The notes beneath the pieces are model-generated. The model was not told the DNA's origin, did no database searches, and was given only the letters and a program-made list of their open reading frames with translations. A stretch of 64,000 nucleotides of DNA from Heliocidaris tuberculata (lineage: Eukaryota; Echinodermata; Echinoidea; Camarodonta; Echinometridae): positions 17,130,743 to 17,194,742 of the forward strand of contig CM046836.1 of assembly GCA_025618425.1 (NCBI GenBank). The letters are read 5' to 3'. A program made the position numbers and the translations under genes. How positions within the stretch are numbered: the stretch's first letter is position 1; the number at the start of each line of letters is the position of its first letter. Shown here in pieces: positions 1 through 31,710 of the stretch.

Positions 1-33
1 GAGAGAGAGAATAATAATCTTACCAGATTGTCC

Positions 34-58
34 TATATATATATATATATATATATAT
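34..58. repeat. (TA)n microsatellite
   Basis: A simple TA run near the window start, within the non-coding 5' flank of ABCC10. Confidence 0.9.
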
Positions 59-84
59 GAATTGTTTGAACCAGATCTTGCCTG

Positions 85-104
85 GGTGGCAGCGGTGGGA
101 TATC
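85..104 (+). other. Possible relic primer-binding site
   Basis: GGTGGCAGCGGTGGGAT matches 17 bases of the tRNA-Leu-type primer site of the intact LTR element at 48633-52105, here in + orientation. No flanking LTR is visible, so this would be the start of a decayed element's internal region. A chance match is possible. Confidence 0.3.
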
Positions 105-292
105 ATAATTCCTTTTGCAAAATAGATTCCAAAATTGCTCTTCTGTTAGCTATTGACATATTGAAGGTTATTCATGATCTTTTAGGTTCAATTTAATGAC
201 TTTACTTTTTTGAAAGCTTATGTATGGTAGCTATGTGTTAGGCTGTATTTTGTCTTATGCTCTTTTTTCATCTTTTTTTTTTTTATCATACC

Positions 293-294
293 AG
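293..294 (+). promoter_or_regulatory. 3' splice acceptor before the ABCC10 start codon
   Basis: A long T-run (about 265-285) followed by ATCATACCAG reads as a splice acceptor, so the first coding exon probably begins at 295 and has 19 nt of 5' UTR before ATG 314. A non-coding first exon and the promoter would then lie upstream, perhaps outside the window. Confidence 0.55.
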
Positions 295-313
295 GCTATA
301 CATGACATTCAAG

Positions 314-21886
<21,573 letters not shown>

Positions 21887-21950
21887 ACAAGTCAAATGTG
21901 ACAGCGAGATGACTAGGCGCTAGCAAAATAGGTGTGGTAACTAATAATTA

Positions 21951-22800
21951 GCGCTATACTGATGACATTCTACTGCGTTCAGAGAATGAAGAAGACCTGC
22001 AACAATTACTGGATGATGTAAAAGTCAAAAGTCAAAAGTTTGGCCTACATATTAGTGTTAAGAAAACTAAGTCTATGGTTTTCAGCAAGGCAGAGAAAAG
22101 GCCCAAACTCTATTTGGTACTCGGTAGTCATATCATTGAGCAGATCAAGAATTAAATCTACCGACGACAAAATAACACAAACGTGAAAAACTTTTTTACA
22201 GCAAAATAGAATGAGGCTTAGAAAATGCTACATTTGGTCTATTCTGCTGTATGGAGCAAAAACCAAGATATTAACAAGACTATAAAAAAGAATGCCACAT
22301 CATTTGAAATGTGGTTGTACAGGAGAATGAAGAGAATAACATGGAAACATATTCAAATTAACAAAAAAATATTGCATAATTACGGTACCACAAACCATCC
22401 TGATAGGACTCTTTAAAAAAAGGGGGAAGGCAAAATACTTTGGTCACATCAAAAGACATATTAGAAAGTCTCTTAAAAGATATGTTTGAAGGAAAAGTAG
22501 AATGTACTATACCAAGTGGGAAGCCGAGAAGCTAATGACAAGAGGACCTGGGCCCTGTTTCATAGAACTTGTCATCAATGACAAGTTGCAATAACTGTTA
22601 TAAGCTACTGAAATCCTTGCATCTGACTGGCTGAGAGCAAATTTGTCGGTAAAAATCACCGACAAGACACTTGATGAAACGCCCCCCCCCCCCCCCCCCG
22701 GAGTGGAATGACACTGCAAGAGTTTTCTAGAATGGCAAAGAACAGAGATGTGTGAGAAAATGTTGCAATCAATTTCAGAGCCGGGAGGAGATACCATGAT
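21951..22800 (+). pseudogene. Decayed non-LTR retrotransposon (RT C-terminal half), interrupted by a MITE
   Basis: Starts in the RT active site region (RYTDDILLRSENEEDLQQLL, then KFGLHISVKKTKSMVFSK), followed in other frames by ILLYGAK, EMWLYRRMKRITW, KYFGHIKRHIRK and FEGKVE. This is the order found at the C terminus of RT proteins of this type. A 140-bp MITE (22550-22690) splits it and the frame resumes with RMAKNREMWEKM-like sequence. Frameshifts and stops make it non-functional. It begins only about 65 bp after the ABCC10 stop. Confidence 0.75.
22550..22690. mobile_element. About 140-bp MITE, copy c, nested in a LINE
   Basis: Same family as 11144-11282 (ends GGGCCCTGTTTCATAGAACT and ACACTTGATGAAACGCCCC). 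It ends in a C-run and sits inside the RT remnant. Confidence 0.8.
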
Positions 22801-22976
22801 AGATACAACTAATAAGTGATTTTGTATCCCCGTATTTCTGCAGTCTTCTCAGTTTTTTTTTTAGCATTATCATTGGGGCCCACTCTGTTCATTCCACAAG
22901 GAGGGCTTACCTATATAAGCCTAGCTTTTCTATAAGCAACATCTTTTCCAATGCCATTAAAAAAATTGTGTTACCT

Positions 22977-23273
22977 TTATCATGCTGCAATAATTCAGGA
23001 GATTTTTGGTATTGTAAGCAAATAACTAATTTTTATGTACAATTGTATTACTATTGGTGCTTTAATCAATTGTTATGTAATATTGATTGTTTTATTTGAA
23101 TAAATATGAAATGAACTTTAACTTATATCATGCTGCAATAATTCAGGAGATTTTTGGTATTGTATAAGCAAATAAGTGATTTTTATATACAATTGTATTA
23201 CTATTGGTGCTTTAATTAATTGTTATGTAATATTGATTGTTTTATTTGAATAAATATGACTTGAGCTTTAACT
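22977..23273 (+). repeat. Two tandem 148-bp units, LINE-3'-tail-like
   Basis: CATGCTGCAATAATTCAGGA recurs 148 bp later with the following sequence nearly intact. Both units end in TTATTTGAATAAATATGA, resembling LINE 3' ends. Possibly also the nearest AATAAA signals downstream of ABCC10. Confidence 0.7.
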
Positions 23274-23464
23274 TAAACTTGATCCTAGTGATGACGTCAC
23301 AATTTTATCGTCATCCCCATCACGGATATGTAGCGGACCATTCAGATCAGAGTTTCCCGGGCTTTAATAATTAAATTATATTCGATGTACAAAAAGTAAC
23401 GAACAAAAATTATAACACAGCACAAGTTAATACAATATTACCTGGAATATGTGAGCAAAATAGA

Positions 23465-23592
23465 GACAGACATAAAGAAGAAGAAGAGAGAGAGAGAGTA
23501 AGACAGACATCTTTAAAAAAAAATAGACAGACAGGGAAAGAGAGAGAACGAGAGAGAGAGAGAGAAAGAGAGAGGGAAGAGAGAGAGAGATA
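23465..23592. repeat. (GA)n-rich tract
   Basis: Interrupted GAGAGA runs upstream of the first vault-type RNA gene. Confidence 0.9.
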
Positions 23593-23651
23593 CCGCTCGA
23601 TGTTGCAACACAGCATGAAAAGTTCATATATGTATTTTCCTTCTCGTGAGT

Positions 23652-23768
23652 GGCTGGCTAAGCAGTGTGGATACTTCGTATAGCACAATGGATAATGCAC
23701 TTTTCTTCCACAAAAGAGTTGTGGGTTCGATTCCCACTACGTCACTTTCTACACGCGCGATCCAGCTT
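23652..23768 (+). ncRNA. Vault-RNA-type Pol III gene, copy 1
   Basis: Begins GGCTGGCTAAGCAGTGTGG (tRNA-like A box TGGCTAAGCAG), continues ATACTTCGTATAGC, has a T-arm-like hairpin GTGGGTTCGATTCCCAC containing the B box GGTTCGATTCC, and ends ACACGCGCGATCCAGC. TTTT follows at 23770-23773. Vertebrate vault RNAs share the GGCTGGCT start, a TTACTTCG after the A box, GTTCGA in the B box and a GCGC...CCAGTC end before a T-run; their role is association with the vault particle and regulation of autophagy. A TATATG lies about 27 nt upstream. No CRE-like site is close; the nearest is about 360 nt away. Confidence 0.8.
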
Positions 23769-23999
23769 GTTTTGCCCCTACAATATTATTGTGATCAAAT
23801 CATGGTTAGATCAATGAATGGCATGTGTGCAAAGTATCGTGGGGTGGGGGTGGGGGTGGGGTGGGGGGGGGGGGGGGAGGGTATTGAACCTCGTAAGCAA
23901 CCACAAACCCTTGATGTGAAATGCAAGATTATGTACCGTACACTTTTTCCCATATAGGGCCTGTACTGTCCTCTTATTTGACATAGCCAGATACTGGCA

Positions 24000-24700
24000 A
24001 ATTTAGGGTCGGTTCAAGGCTTTATGGAATTGTGTTTAATTGTGAAAAAAAGAATTCTGTGCATTCAGACAAGTCTGAACCTATGATTACTCCCTACTGC
24101 TCCTACGTATTCGTCCTACACAAGCATAGTATTTCGGTATTTATGTAGCTAAGTTAGGATTATGGATTGGGTTAAAACTTATAGACCCTTCTTTAACATA
24201 ATTAAGCCTAACCCCTGTACACTCAACCCTTACCCTACTCTATGGCTTTTCTTATAGAATCAATAATTTAGGAGGCACCAAACACACTAGGCTACTATTT
24301 CTTAAAATATAATTGAATACATGAGAGGAAAAGGGGCCTAAGTCTATCATATCAATTTGTAGTTATTCTTTAAAATAAGTTTGAGAGACACTCGGTCCGG
24401 AAAACGACTACTCACAAAGACGTAGCAATATAGGTAGCGCAATCGCACTGACAGATTACATCATCCAAAAGTGACCCTTCAGCAAAGTTCACTTCCGTTG
24501 CTAAGTTTGTTTTCATTATGCTCGTTTCCTTTCTCATCCTTCAGTTTTCATAGATCTTTATCTAATGAACACATGCTGCATGTAAAATACGAGAGAACAT
24601 AATTTCTACTGAATTTTTATTTCAATCTGTTTTTTGTTTTGTTTTTTTCGATCTCAGTGAAAGATCAGTCTTTCAAAATAATGGCATCGATAATATCAAA
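24000..24700. other. Spacer between RNA copies 1 and 2, no gene seen
   Basis: AT-rich, with a short CCTAACCC-like stretch (24170-24245). Nothing coding recognised. Confidence 0.5.
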
Positions 24701-24776
24701 CTTTTTGCACACGGTACGGATAACTGACGTCACTTTTCGCATATCTCATAAGTACGTTCAAATTCCTCTTGGCTGT

Positions 24777-24895
24777 GCTGGCGAGCATTGTGGATACTTG
24801 GCCTAGCAAAATGGCTTGCTCTTGAGATGATTTGAGAGTTTGGGGTTCGATTCCCCGGTGGGGTATAAGCACTCCACAGGCGCGATCCAGCTTTT
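24777..24895 (+). ncRNA. Vault-RNA-type Pol III gene, copy 2 (most diverged)
   Basis: GCTGGCGAGCATTGTGG, ATACTTGGCCTAGC, T-arm hairpin GGGGTTCGATTCCCC, then CAGGCGCGATCCAGC and TTTT. The A box is weakened and TTCG has become TTGG, but the B-box stem and terminal stem are kept. TGACGTCA sits at 24725-24732 (-52) and CATAAGTA at about -29. Confidence 0.7.
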
Positions 24896-24939
24896 GAACA
24901 AGTTATACTGTTTCATATGATATAACTCACACCATTTTT

Positions 24940-24970
24940 ACCCCCCCCCCCCCCCCCCCCCCCCCTCCCC
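24940..24970. repeat. Poly-C run
   Basis: About 28 nearly uninterrupted C residues just downstream of RNA copy 2. Confidence 0.9.
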
Positions 24971-25376
24971 CATTGCAGGCAACGTTTCTAGATCTAGTTT
25001 GATAAGAGTTTAGAAGTCAGGAATTAGAAATAAAACCTCGGAATTTTTTGCCGGGAATTTAGTTTCATAAGGGTATCCCTCCCTTAAAAAGAGCCTTTTA
25101 AAAAAGTGGGGCTGGGTAACTACTTCATATAAGTACGTTTTATGTTTTGTTTTATCTCTCAATAGGGAATGGAGGCCATTTTGGCCCCGTGGATCCACAT
25201 ATGAAAAAATCATTGGGATACATGAGTAAAAGAGAAGTGAAACCGTATAGGCGAACACAAAGTCATGTAAGAAGGAAGGAGTGAATGAACGACACATCAG
25301 TGACGTTACAATCCATGACATCCTGTGGTGCAACATCCTGCGGCTTGATCAAAACAGTGTTTTGCATACGACGTTT

Positions 25377-25493
25377 GGCTGGCAAAGCAGTGTAGATACT
25401 TCGTAAAGCAAAACTGGAATTGCAACAATTTGTCTCTTTTAGAGTTGTGGGTTCGATTCCCACTGCGTACCTTTCTACACGCGCGATCCAGCC
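25377..25493 (+). ncRNA. Vault-RNA-type Pol III gene, copy 3
   Basis: GGCTGGCAAAGCAGTGTAG, ATACTTCGTAAAGC, hairpin GTGGGTTCGATTCCCAC, end ACACGCGCGATCCAGCC, then a T-run of about 20. The first six bases GGCTGG pair exactly with the last six, CCAGCC. A TGACGTTA lies about 76 nt upstream; no obvious TATA-like element. Confidence 0.8.
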
Positions 25494-26155
25494 TTTTTTT
25501 TTTTTTTTTTTTTGTAAACACTTCTACAGTTCTCTTTCTCACTTATTGTATAGATTTCACACATTAATCACACAGGCCCAGTAGGTATGCGAATGGCTTG
25601 TACTACGGAACACATGTTAAAAATAAGCACTTAAAATAAGGGGGTGTAAAACAACTGAAGATGTAATGGACTGATTTTAAAACACATAAGAGGAGCGATA
25701 GGCTCAGTAACACCGGCAGGATATCATTAAATATCTAATTGGAATACTTTTTGCAACTGTACAAAGGATGATTATTTAAACAAGATAAATGACATTTAGA
25801 CTTAATATTAATGGAAGTTCCATACCCAAAAGGAATATCGCATGATTAAATACAGATAGTATAATTATCCGCCTTTGGAAAAAAATATACTATTGACCGA
25901 AACATTACTTTGATGGTTTATATCCCCTCCATTTTCGTTTAACCAAACGTTTATCTTATTGTTTTTCCCTTGCTATTCTGTTGCACACAGTCACAACAAA
26001 CAGTTCGAACTTACAATCTCCGCATCTCCAGTCAACATGGTCCAGTGTACAATCCACTTGACATGTATATATATCCATTAAAGAGAATGTAAATGTGAGA
26101 GACCATAACAAAATGAGTCACGGAAGTGAAAATTGCGAGCGGATTACTTTTACAA

Positions 26156-26192
26156 TGATGTCATCTTTCAATGTGGCTTGGCAGCCTATAAA
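26156..26192 (+). promoter_or_regulatory. External promoter of RNA copy 4: CRE-like and TATA box
   Basis: TGATGTCA at -60 and TATAAA at -29, the same spacing as in copy 5. Rat vault RNA genes are known to use upstream elements together with the internal A and B boxes. Confidence 0.6.
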
Positions 26193-26215
26193 GGTGCATT
26201 TGTGACTACTCTGTC

Positions 26216-26330
26216 GGCTGGCTAAGCAGTGTGGATACTTCGTATAGCAAAAATGGCATTGCAATTATATTTCGTATATTAGTTGTGGGTTCAATTCCCA
26301 CTGCGATAATTTCTACACGCGCCATCCAGC
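26216..26330 (+). ncRNA. Vault-RNA-type Pol III gene, copy 4
   Basis: GGCTGGCTAAGCAGTGTGG, ATACTTCGTATAGC, hairpin GTGGGTTCAATTCCCAC, end ACACGCGCCATCCAGC followed by six T. The upstream region has TATAAA at 26187-26192 (-29) and TGATGTCA at 26156-26163 (-60), the best-formed external promoter with copy 5. Confidence 0.85.
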
Positions 26331-26944
26331 TTTTTTCTACCACTTCTATTTTTTCAATTTTTATTTATTTAATTTATTTATTTATTTATCATCATTATTA
26401 TTATTAATTTTATTATTTTTTTTTGGGGGGGGTGGGGTCTGGAACACTTCTTTCACAAATTAATATTTTGTAAAGGACTGAAATATATTAATCTTCAATA
26501 ATACTTCATTCATTATGCTTAATATTTTACTGCATTTTCTCTTCAGTGATGAACAAATTTGAAACAACATTTTTGATCAACATGATCAACAACCGCACTG
26601 TTTTCAGTCAGAATGTTCTTCATGCTGTTTTCTAATTTCTTAACTAGATATACCTTTTAAAAATAATTAAAAAAAAATAAAGGTAACAAAAACTTTTCAA
26701 TATTTGCGGGTCACTTTTTCCAACGCGTTTTCATATGTTGCATTAACGTTTCAGTAGGAATCATGTCTTCTATATACATCTACATCTACATTCATATACT
26801 TTTTAAATTGTATATGAATATAAGAAAAGTATATGCGTGTATGAATTTAGAAGTTGAAGTCATTATTTTGTGTTTAGTTCTGAAGAAAATCATTTAGATC
26901 GAAAGGAAATCGCTATAAGAGCTATCTATAAGAGCTATATCTAT

Positions 26945-27770
26945 AATGTACATAAATGATATTCACAAATCTGCCCCAAAAATCTCTTTTGTTTTATTTG
27001 CAGACGATATAAATATACTGTACTCTGACAAAAATATCAACTCCCCATACAATTATAGCCAATAGAAAGTTAAGTAAAGTATGCGAATGGCTGCAAGCGA
27101 ATCAGCTATCTGTCAACGCCAAGAAGTGCAGTTTTATTATTTTCAGCAAAAAAGACAAAATACCTGGTATAGATGAAATAAATATGAAAGTGAACAATAC
27201 AGAAATTGCAAGGGTTGAAAGGACCAAATTTCTAGGCGTTTGTATTGATAGTCGGTTGTCCTGGAAACCGCTCATCCATGAAGTAGAAAATAAAATTACC
27301 AAAAATATAGATATTATGCATAGATTTCATTTTCTGTTTCCTCAGAATGTTCTTCGAAATACTGCTCTTTAGTTTTACTGGTCCCGAAGTCTGGAACAAC
27401 TTAAATGACTCCATTAAAACATGCCCCTTACTCCAAACATTTACTCGTACCGTAAAGAATATATACTTTGTACAATACAGTCAGTAGCACATATTGGAGG
27501 ATTTTTTCCGTTTTCATTTTTTTCTCTCTCACTCTTTTCCCCCTTTTTCTTCTCTTTTTCGTTTATTAAAAATTCTTTTAGATTTTTAGTTTATATTATA
27601 ATTGGTGTTTAATATTATATGTACTAAATATATATTGTTACTGCGACCCCAACACAAGCCATGTGTTTCCTGGCACCCTCGTCTCCTTCCACCATGTGTT
27701 TGTAAATGTAAATTTCATTTTGTACTTATTTGATTATGAGAAGGAAATAAATGTGTTTTCCAATTTATGA
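26945..27770 (+). pseudogene. LINE fragment: RT active site to 3' end
   Basis: Encodes IMYINDIHKSAPKISFVLFA then DDINILYS (the RT catalytic FADD box). Shifted frames give QLSVNAKKCSFIIFSKK, TKFLGVCIDSRLSW and GPEVWNNLNDSIKTC, the standard order in jockey/CR1-like elements. An AATAAATG lies near 27747, at the putative 3' end, directly before a TA microsatellite. Stops and frameshifts are present. Confidence 0.75.

Positions 27771-27773
<3 letters not shown>

Positions 27774-27824
<51 letters not shown>
27774..27824. repeat. (TA)n microsatellite
   Basis: About 25 TA units at the 3' end of the LINE fragment. Confidence 0.95.
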
Positions 27825-27827
<3 letters not shown>

Positions 27828-27874
27828 AGAAATTTAAAAATCTTATATACATACATATCCCTTTATTTTGCGTC

Positions 27875-27950
27875 ATATTTTACATTGCTCACGGTGGCAT
27901 AAAATATATTCCTGGCACTGTGATTAGTTCAATCAAATCCGCAATTTGAA
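27875..27950. repeat. Segment duplicated at 29480-29575
   Basis: CATTGCTCACGGTGGCATAA, ATATTCCTGGCACTGTG and TTAGTTCAATCAAA here recur in the same order downstream of RNA copy 5, suggesting a duplicated block whose RNA gene has been lost on this side. Confidence 0.5.
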
Positions 27951-27952
27951 CT

Positions 27953-27954
<2 letters not shown>

Positions 27955-27989
<35 letters not shown>

Positions 27990-28025
27990 GGTGCGTGGGG
28001 GTGTGTGTGTGTGTTATTATTATTA

Positions 28026-28068
<43 letters not shown>

Positions 28069-28091
28069 CGTTATCATTATCATTATTATTA

Positions 28092-28128
<37 letters not shown>

Positions 28129-28147
28129 CATTATTATTATTATTATT

Positions 28148-28183
<36 letters not shown>

Positions 28184-28195
28184 ATTATCATTATT
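27955..28195. repeat. Compound microsatellite (GA)n-(GT)n-(ATT)n-(GAT)n
   Basis: GAGAGA, then GTGTGT, then a long interrupted ATT tract with ATC variants, then eleven GAT units. Open frames here (poly-I, poly-Y, poly-M) are artefacts. Confidence 0.95.
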
Positions 28196-28259
28196 ATAAT
28201 TTTACGATTCATCTCTTTTGCCTCTTGTTTTATCACAAGTCAAGACTTTATAAGGCTTT

Positions 28260-28520
28260 ATAAGAATGACTAAGGCAGGCAAACGCCGTAGAACCGGGGA
28301 GGGAGCAGCACCCACCTATCCCCACAATTTTTTGCAAATCATGAAAAAAATCTCCTCATGCATAAAGCCGCCCTTTATTGTGAAAAATGTCATCTCTCTG
28401 ATAAAAACAGTGCTCCTGGTGAAGAGAGCTAGGATTCCTCTTTTTAAATCTGATGTGCAGCTTATACCTTAGTTATTCAGGGGCGTAGCCCAGGGGTCCT
28501 GGGAGAGGGGCAGGGTGCAC
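28260..28520. repeat. Interspersed repeat fragment
   Basis: Words such as CCTCATGCATAAAGCCG, CCTGGTGAAGAGAG and CTGATGTGCAG have counterparts at 31900-31960 and 32530-32780; probably one repeat family. Followed by GGGGCGTAGCCCAGGGG, a hAT-end-like sequence. Confidence 0.35.
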
Positions 28521-28529
28521 AACATATTT

Positions 28530-29280
28530 CGAAAACTTTCAAAGAGCAAAAATATGATAATCTTAACACTGTAATTGTAAATCTAATATCTGTAATGTAC
28601 TAGAATATAAAGTTATATTAATGTTTCTGTTAATGATGCTTTTACACTGGTCTTTTTCGGCATCCACTTCAAGGCAATGAATTACACAACATTTGAACTT
28701 TAAGACAGTGAACTTATGTTCATGACCTCAGCCTTTCAACCAGTAGTGTTTATTTTCCCTTGTTATGACTCCCTCATTCAGTTACATTCTACATATGTTG
28801 TCTTCCCTTAATTACTTTTCAAATACTTGAACTCCTGCAACGTCTTCTTCACTAGTATACCATTTACAATTAGATTGTCTTTTACTTTGCCTTTGTATAC
28901 AACGTATTTATCCCCTAATCAACATTCTTACTGTTATCAATTTGTTTGTCCCATTTAACATTCCACTGGTTGGTATACTCCTCAATCACTCTCCTTTGTA
29001 AGTTTTTAATCTCATTCCTTTTCTGTTTGTAATTTATCTGATTATTAAAGTTCACTTGATGTCAAACTTCCACACTATACATAAACATTTCATGTTCACT
29101 TATGTTTTAGTTCCTGAAGATGATCTGAAATAAAAGGTCGAAAATTTGAAACTCATCATGACTCTGATCGGAGTATTATTTCTAGCATTATACATTCATA
29201 TCTTCTGTGGTAATAATGGATAAAGTTTATTAAGCTGTAAATATAAAGAAGCTGTAGCGAAATGAACTTTGCACCATTAT
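28530..29280. other. Spacer upstream of RNA copy 5, no gene seen
   Basis: Ordinary AT-rich sequence with many stops in all frames. A LINE-like 3' region ending AATAAAAGG near 29130 is possible but unproven. Confidence 0.4.
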
Positions 29281-29288
29281 TGATTAAA

Positions 29289-29325
29289 TGACGTCATCTT
29301 TCAGTATGACTGGGCAATCTATAAA
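29289..29325 (+). promoter_or_regulatory. External promoter of RNA copy 5: CRE and TATA box
   Basis: Perfect TGACGTCA at -59 and TATAAA at -28. The position, not just the presence, is conserved with copy 4. Confidence 0.6.
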
Positions 29326-29347
29326 TACTTCTTCGTGACAACTTGCT

Positions 29348-29460
29348 CGCTGGCTAAGCAGTGTGGATACTTCGTATAGCAAAATGGTATTGCAATTATG
29401 TTTCATATAACGGTTGTGGGTTCAATTCCCACTGCGTAAATTCTACACGCGCGATCCAGC
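29348..29460 (+). ncRNA. Vault-RNA-type Pol III gene, copy 5
   Basis: CGCTGGCTAAGCAGTGTGG, ATACTTCGTATAGC, hairpin GTGGGTTCAATTCCCAC, end ACACGCGCGATCCAGC, then 12 T. TATAAA at 29320-29325 (-28) and a perfect CRE TGACGTCA at 29289-29296 (-59). Very close to copy 4, including the flank, so the two are recent duplicates. Confidence 0.85.
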
Positions 29461-29871
29461 TTTTTTTTTTTTCAGTTTCATCATACTTCACATTGGTCAT
29501 AAAATGAACATTTGCATAAAATATGTTCATGGCACCGTGTTTAGTTCCATCAAACTTACAAATGGAATATAAAAAATGTCAGCATATAGCACTTAAATTG
29601 TCATTCTGTCAAAATTATTACGAATCCCTCTTTAAAAATGTTAATGATCTAATCAACAATTGCCCATAATAGTTCATTTTCTCCTACTCCTCCTATTTCT
29701 CCCATCCCCCCCCCCCTCTCTCTCTCTTTATCTGTGTAGAGTAAATCCTTCCAATCACTATCCCACAAACTTATAGGTATATATACCTACAAATTAATAC
29801 ATGAGAACTAGTTTAAACAAATGATCATGGAAGAGGCAAAGTATACAGTACTCGCGAGCTTTTTTGTGTGT

Positions 29872-29922
29872 GTGGGGGGGGGGGCGTGTATGGGCGTGTG
29901 TGTGTGTGTGTGTGTGTGTGTG
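29872..29922. repeat. (GT)n / G-run microsatellite
   Basis: GTGTGTGGGG followed by a GT run between RNA copies 5 and 6. Confidence 0.9.
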
Positions 29923-30093
29923 CTTGGGTCACGGCTCAGTGCACCTTCGTGCGGCGGAAAAGGCCTCTGTATTATGCAGGTCCCTTGAAATGAATGACGT
30001 CGATGTTTAACAGTGTAAACAAAAATGTCAAAGGACGACACAACAGTTGCGCAATATCTCTGCACAATAAATACCTTCTGTTACACATCCGTC

Positions 30094-30208
30094 GACTGGC
30101 TAAGCAGAGTGGATACTTCGTATTGTGTAATGGTATCATTCTTTAACTGGGCTAAAGAGTTGTAGGTTCGAGTCCTACTGCGTATCTTTCCACACGCGCG
30201 ATCCAGTC
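30094..30208 (+). ncRNA. Vault-RNA-type Pol III gene, copy 6 (second subtype)
   Basis: GACTGGCTAAGCAGAGTGG, ATACTTCGTATTG, hairpin GTAGGTTCGAGTCCTAC, end ACACGCGCGATCCAGTC, then ATTTTTT. Relative to copies 1-5 the terminal stem is GACTGG/CCAGTC and the T-arm stem GTAGG/CCTAC, both with paired changes. AATAAATA at -27; TGACGTCG at about -99. Confidence 0.85.
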
Positions 30209-30797
30209 ATTTTTTGCATGTTGTCTTATCACACTTGGCATGCTTGGGCTCATATTTTCCCTTGTAATCCCAGCAGAAAAACCCGGTTCACCCATGCGCC
30301 TTCTTTACACTGAAAAAAAAAAATCTGTCTACGTCGCTACAGATATCAATCATTTCGTTATTCATTCCGTTTTCACACAATATTATTTATTAGAAAAATT
30401 GTATATTGGTATTTGACCGAATGAAGCATATTCATGATGACTTCATATTGGTAATGTTACAATGCTTGCCAATCATTATTCCAATATTCAATATAATTGA
30501 TATTAGGTCTGATGAATAAATATAATATATAGATAGATAAATAAATAGATAGTTAGGTTGATAGATAAGATAGATGATAGAATGAATAGACACATAACTA
30601 TATATAAAACTATCGTGGAAATGAATACAATGGTGAGAAATGAAAAAAAAAGAAATAAAATTTAGTCAGGTGTCGCGAATCGGTTTATTGCCATTTGAAC
30701 TAAATGGTTATTTGAAGAAATGTTAATGGACGAAATGATGTTAGACTAGCTGAAAACTGGATGAAATGGCCTTGGACTAAATGGCAATTTGGCCTTT

Positions 30798-30864
30798 CTC
30801 CGTGGTCTAGTGGTTAAGGCATTGACCTTCTGAGCCATTGACCCGGGTCCGATTACCGGCGGAG
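30798..30864 (+). repeat. tRNA-like SINE head or tRNA pseudogene
   Basis: GTGGTCTAGTGGTTAAGGC (A box) and GGGTCCGATTACC (B box, degenerate) with partly matching ends CTCCGTG/GGCGGAG. It is 67 nt, with no convincing anticodon stem. It abuts an L1-like 3' segment, so it may be the head of a SINE that used that LINE. Confidence 0.5.
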
Positions 30865-30889
30865 TCATGGAACCTACATGTATTATCCG

Positions 30890-31480
30890 TGAAGCATTGT
30901 TTCTAGTACTGAAAGTGAAAAAAATTTGTTCACATATTTATCATTCGCGCTTGAAACATAAAATAAAGAATTGTAAAAGTGTTACAAAATCGAAACAGAA
31001 GTTTGACCTTGACAATAATTATGGGGTTCTTATTACCAAATTCCCTTTCAATCAACTGTTGATATACTGTACATGTATAAGGTGGTTTCAGTTCAAAGTG
31101 CTGAATTCTTTACATGACAGATGCTTCGTTGAAATCTAAATTATTAATTATTAACAGATAACCCATGTACATTTTGTAATAACAGTGTAGAAACAAGTCG
31201 TGTAGTTATTCGACAAAGAAAATATGGTCAAAACTTTAGCTTTGGCTGTCCCGTAATAATGTACACATTAAGCTTACAAATCAAAATAAATTGTTCGGGT
31301 TTCATGGACGTAATAGTAGTGCCATCAACTGTATTATGATTATAGCAAGGAAAGAAATTTTTGCAGCCAAATACAAAAATTGTTTACCAGTATTTGAACA
31401 CAACTTTCAGCGATAAAATGTTATTATGATCTGTAAGATAAGAAATTTATGAAAAAGTGGTTACATTTTACTATATGTTT
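30890..31480 (+). pseudogene. L1/Tx1-like LINE 3' coding fragment
   Basis: Encodes IRWFQFKVLNSLHDRC, then in the next frame DNPCTFCNNSVETSRVV (zinc-knuckle-like CxxC with E-T), FGFHGRNSSAINCIMIIARK, then FAAKYKNCLP and KFMKKWLHF. This is the C-terminal pattern of L1-clade ORF2 proteins. Frameshifted and 5' truncated. Confidence 0.7.
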
Positions 31481-31484
31481 TTGC

Positions 31485-31710
31485 CAAATAAATCTGTGAC
31501 ACTTTGAAAAGAATTTGTTATTTTTGTTATTGATGTGTGAAATTCGCAGTCGAACAAAAAATTGCCGATTTGAGATTTCACATAGATTCAGAGTTTTCAA
31601 ATGAGTATAATTTTCATGTTTTTTTTTGGTTTTTGATTGTGTTTTTCAATACAATTATTTTGCCAAATAAATCTGTGACCCTTTGAAAAGAATTTGTTAT
31701 TTTTGTCAAT
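31485..31710. repeat. Local duplication of a LINE-tail segment
   Basis: CCAAATAAATCTGTGAC and TTTGAAAAGAATTTGTTATT occur twice, about 175 bp apart. Between them lies a 75-bp segment (31536-31609) repeated at 32763-32835. Confidence 0.6.

Noticed and set aside
257..313. Upstream in-frame ATGs (257 and 302) as ABCC10 start
   Set aside because: Position 257 lies before a polypyrimidine tract and splice acceptor; 302 would add four residues not present in vertebrate ABCC10. ATG 314 aligns best.
27889..28273. Open frames of 85-115 codons rich in Ile, Tyr or Met
   Set aside because: They translate the ATT/GAT microsatellite; no real protein sequence.
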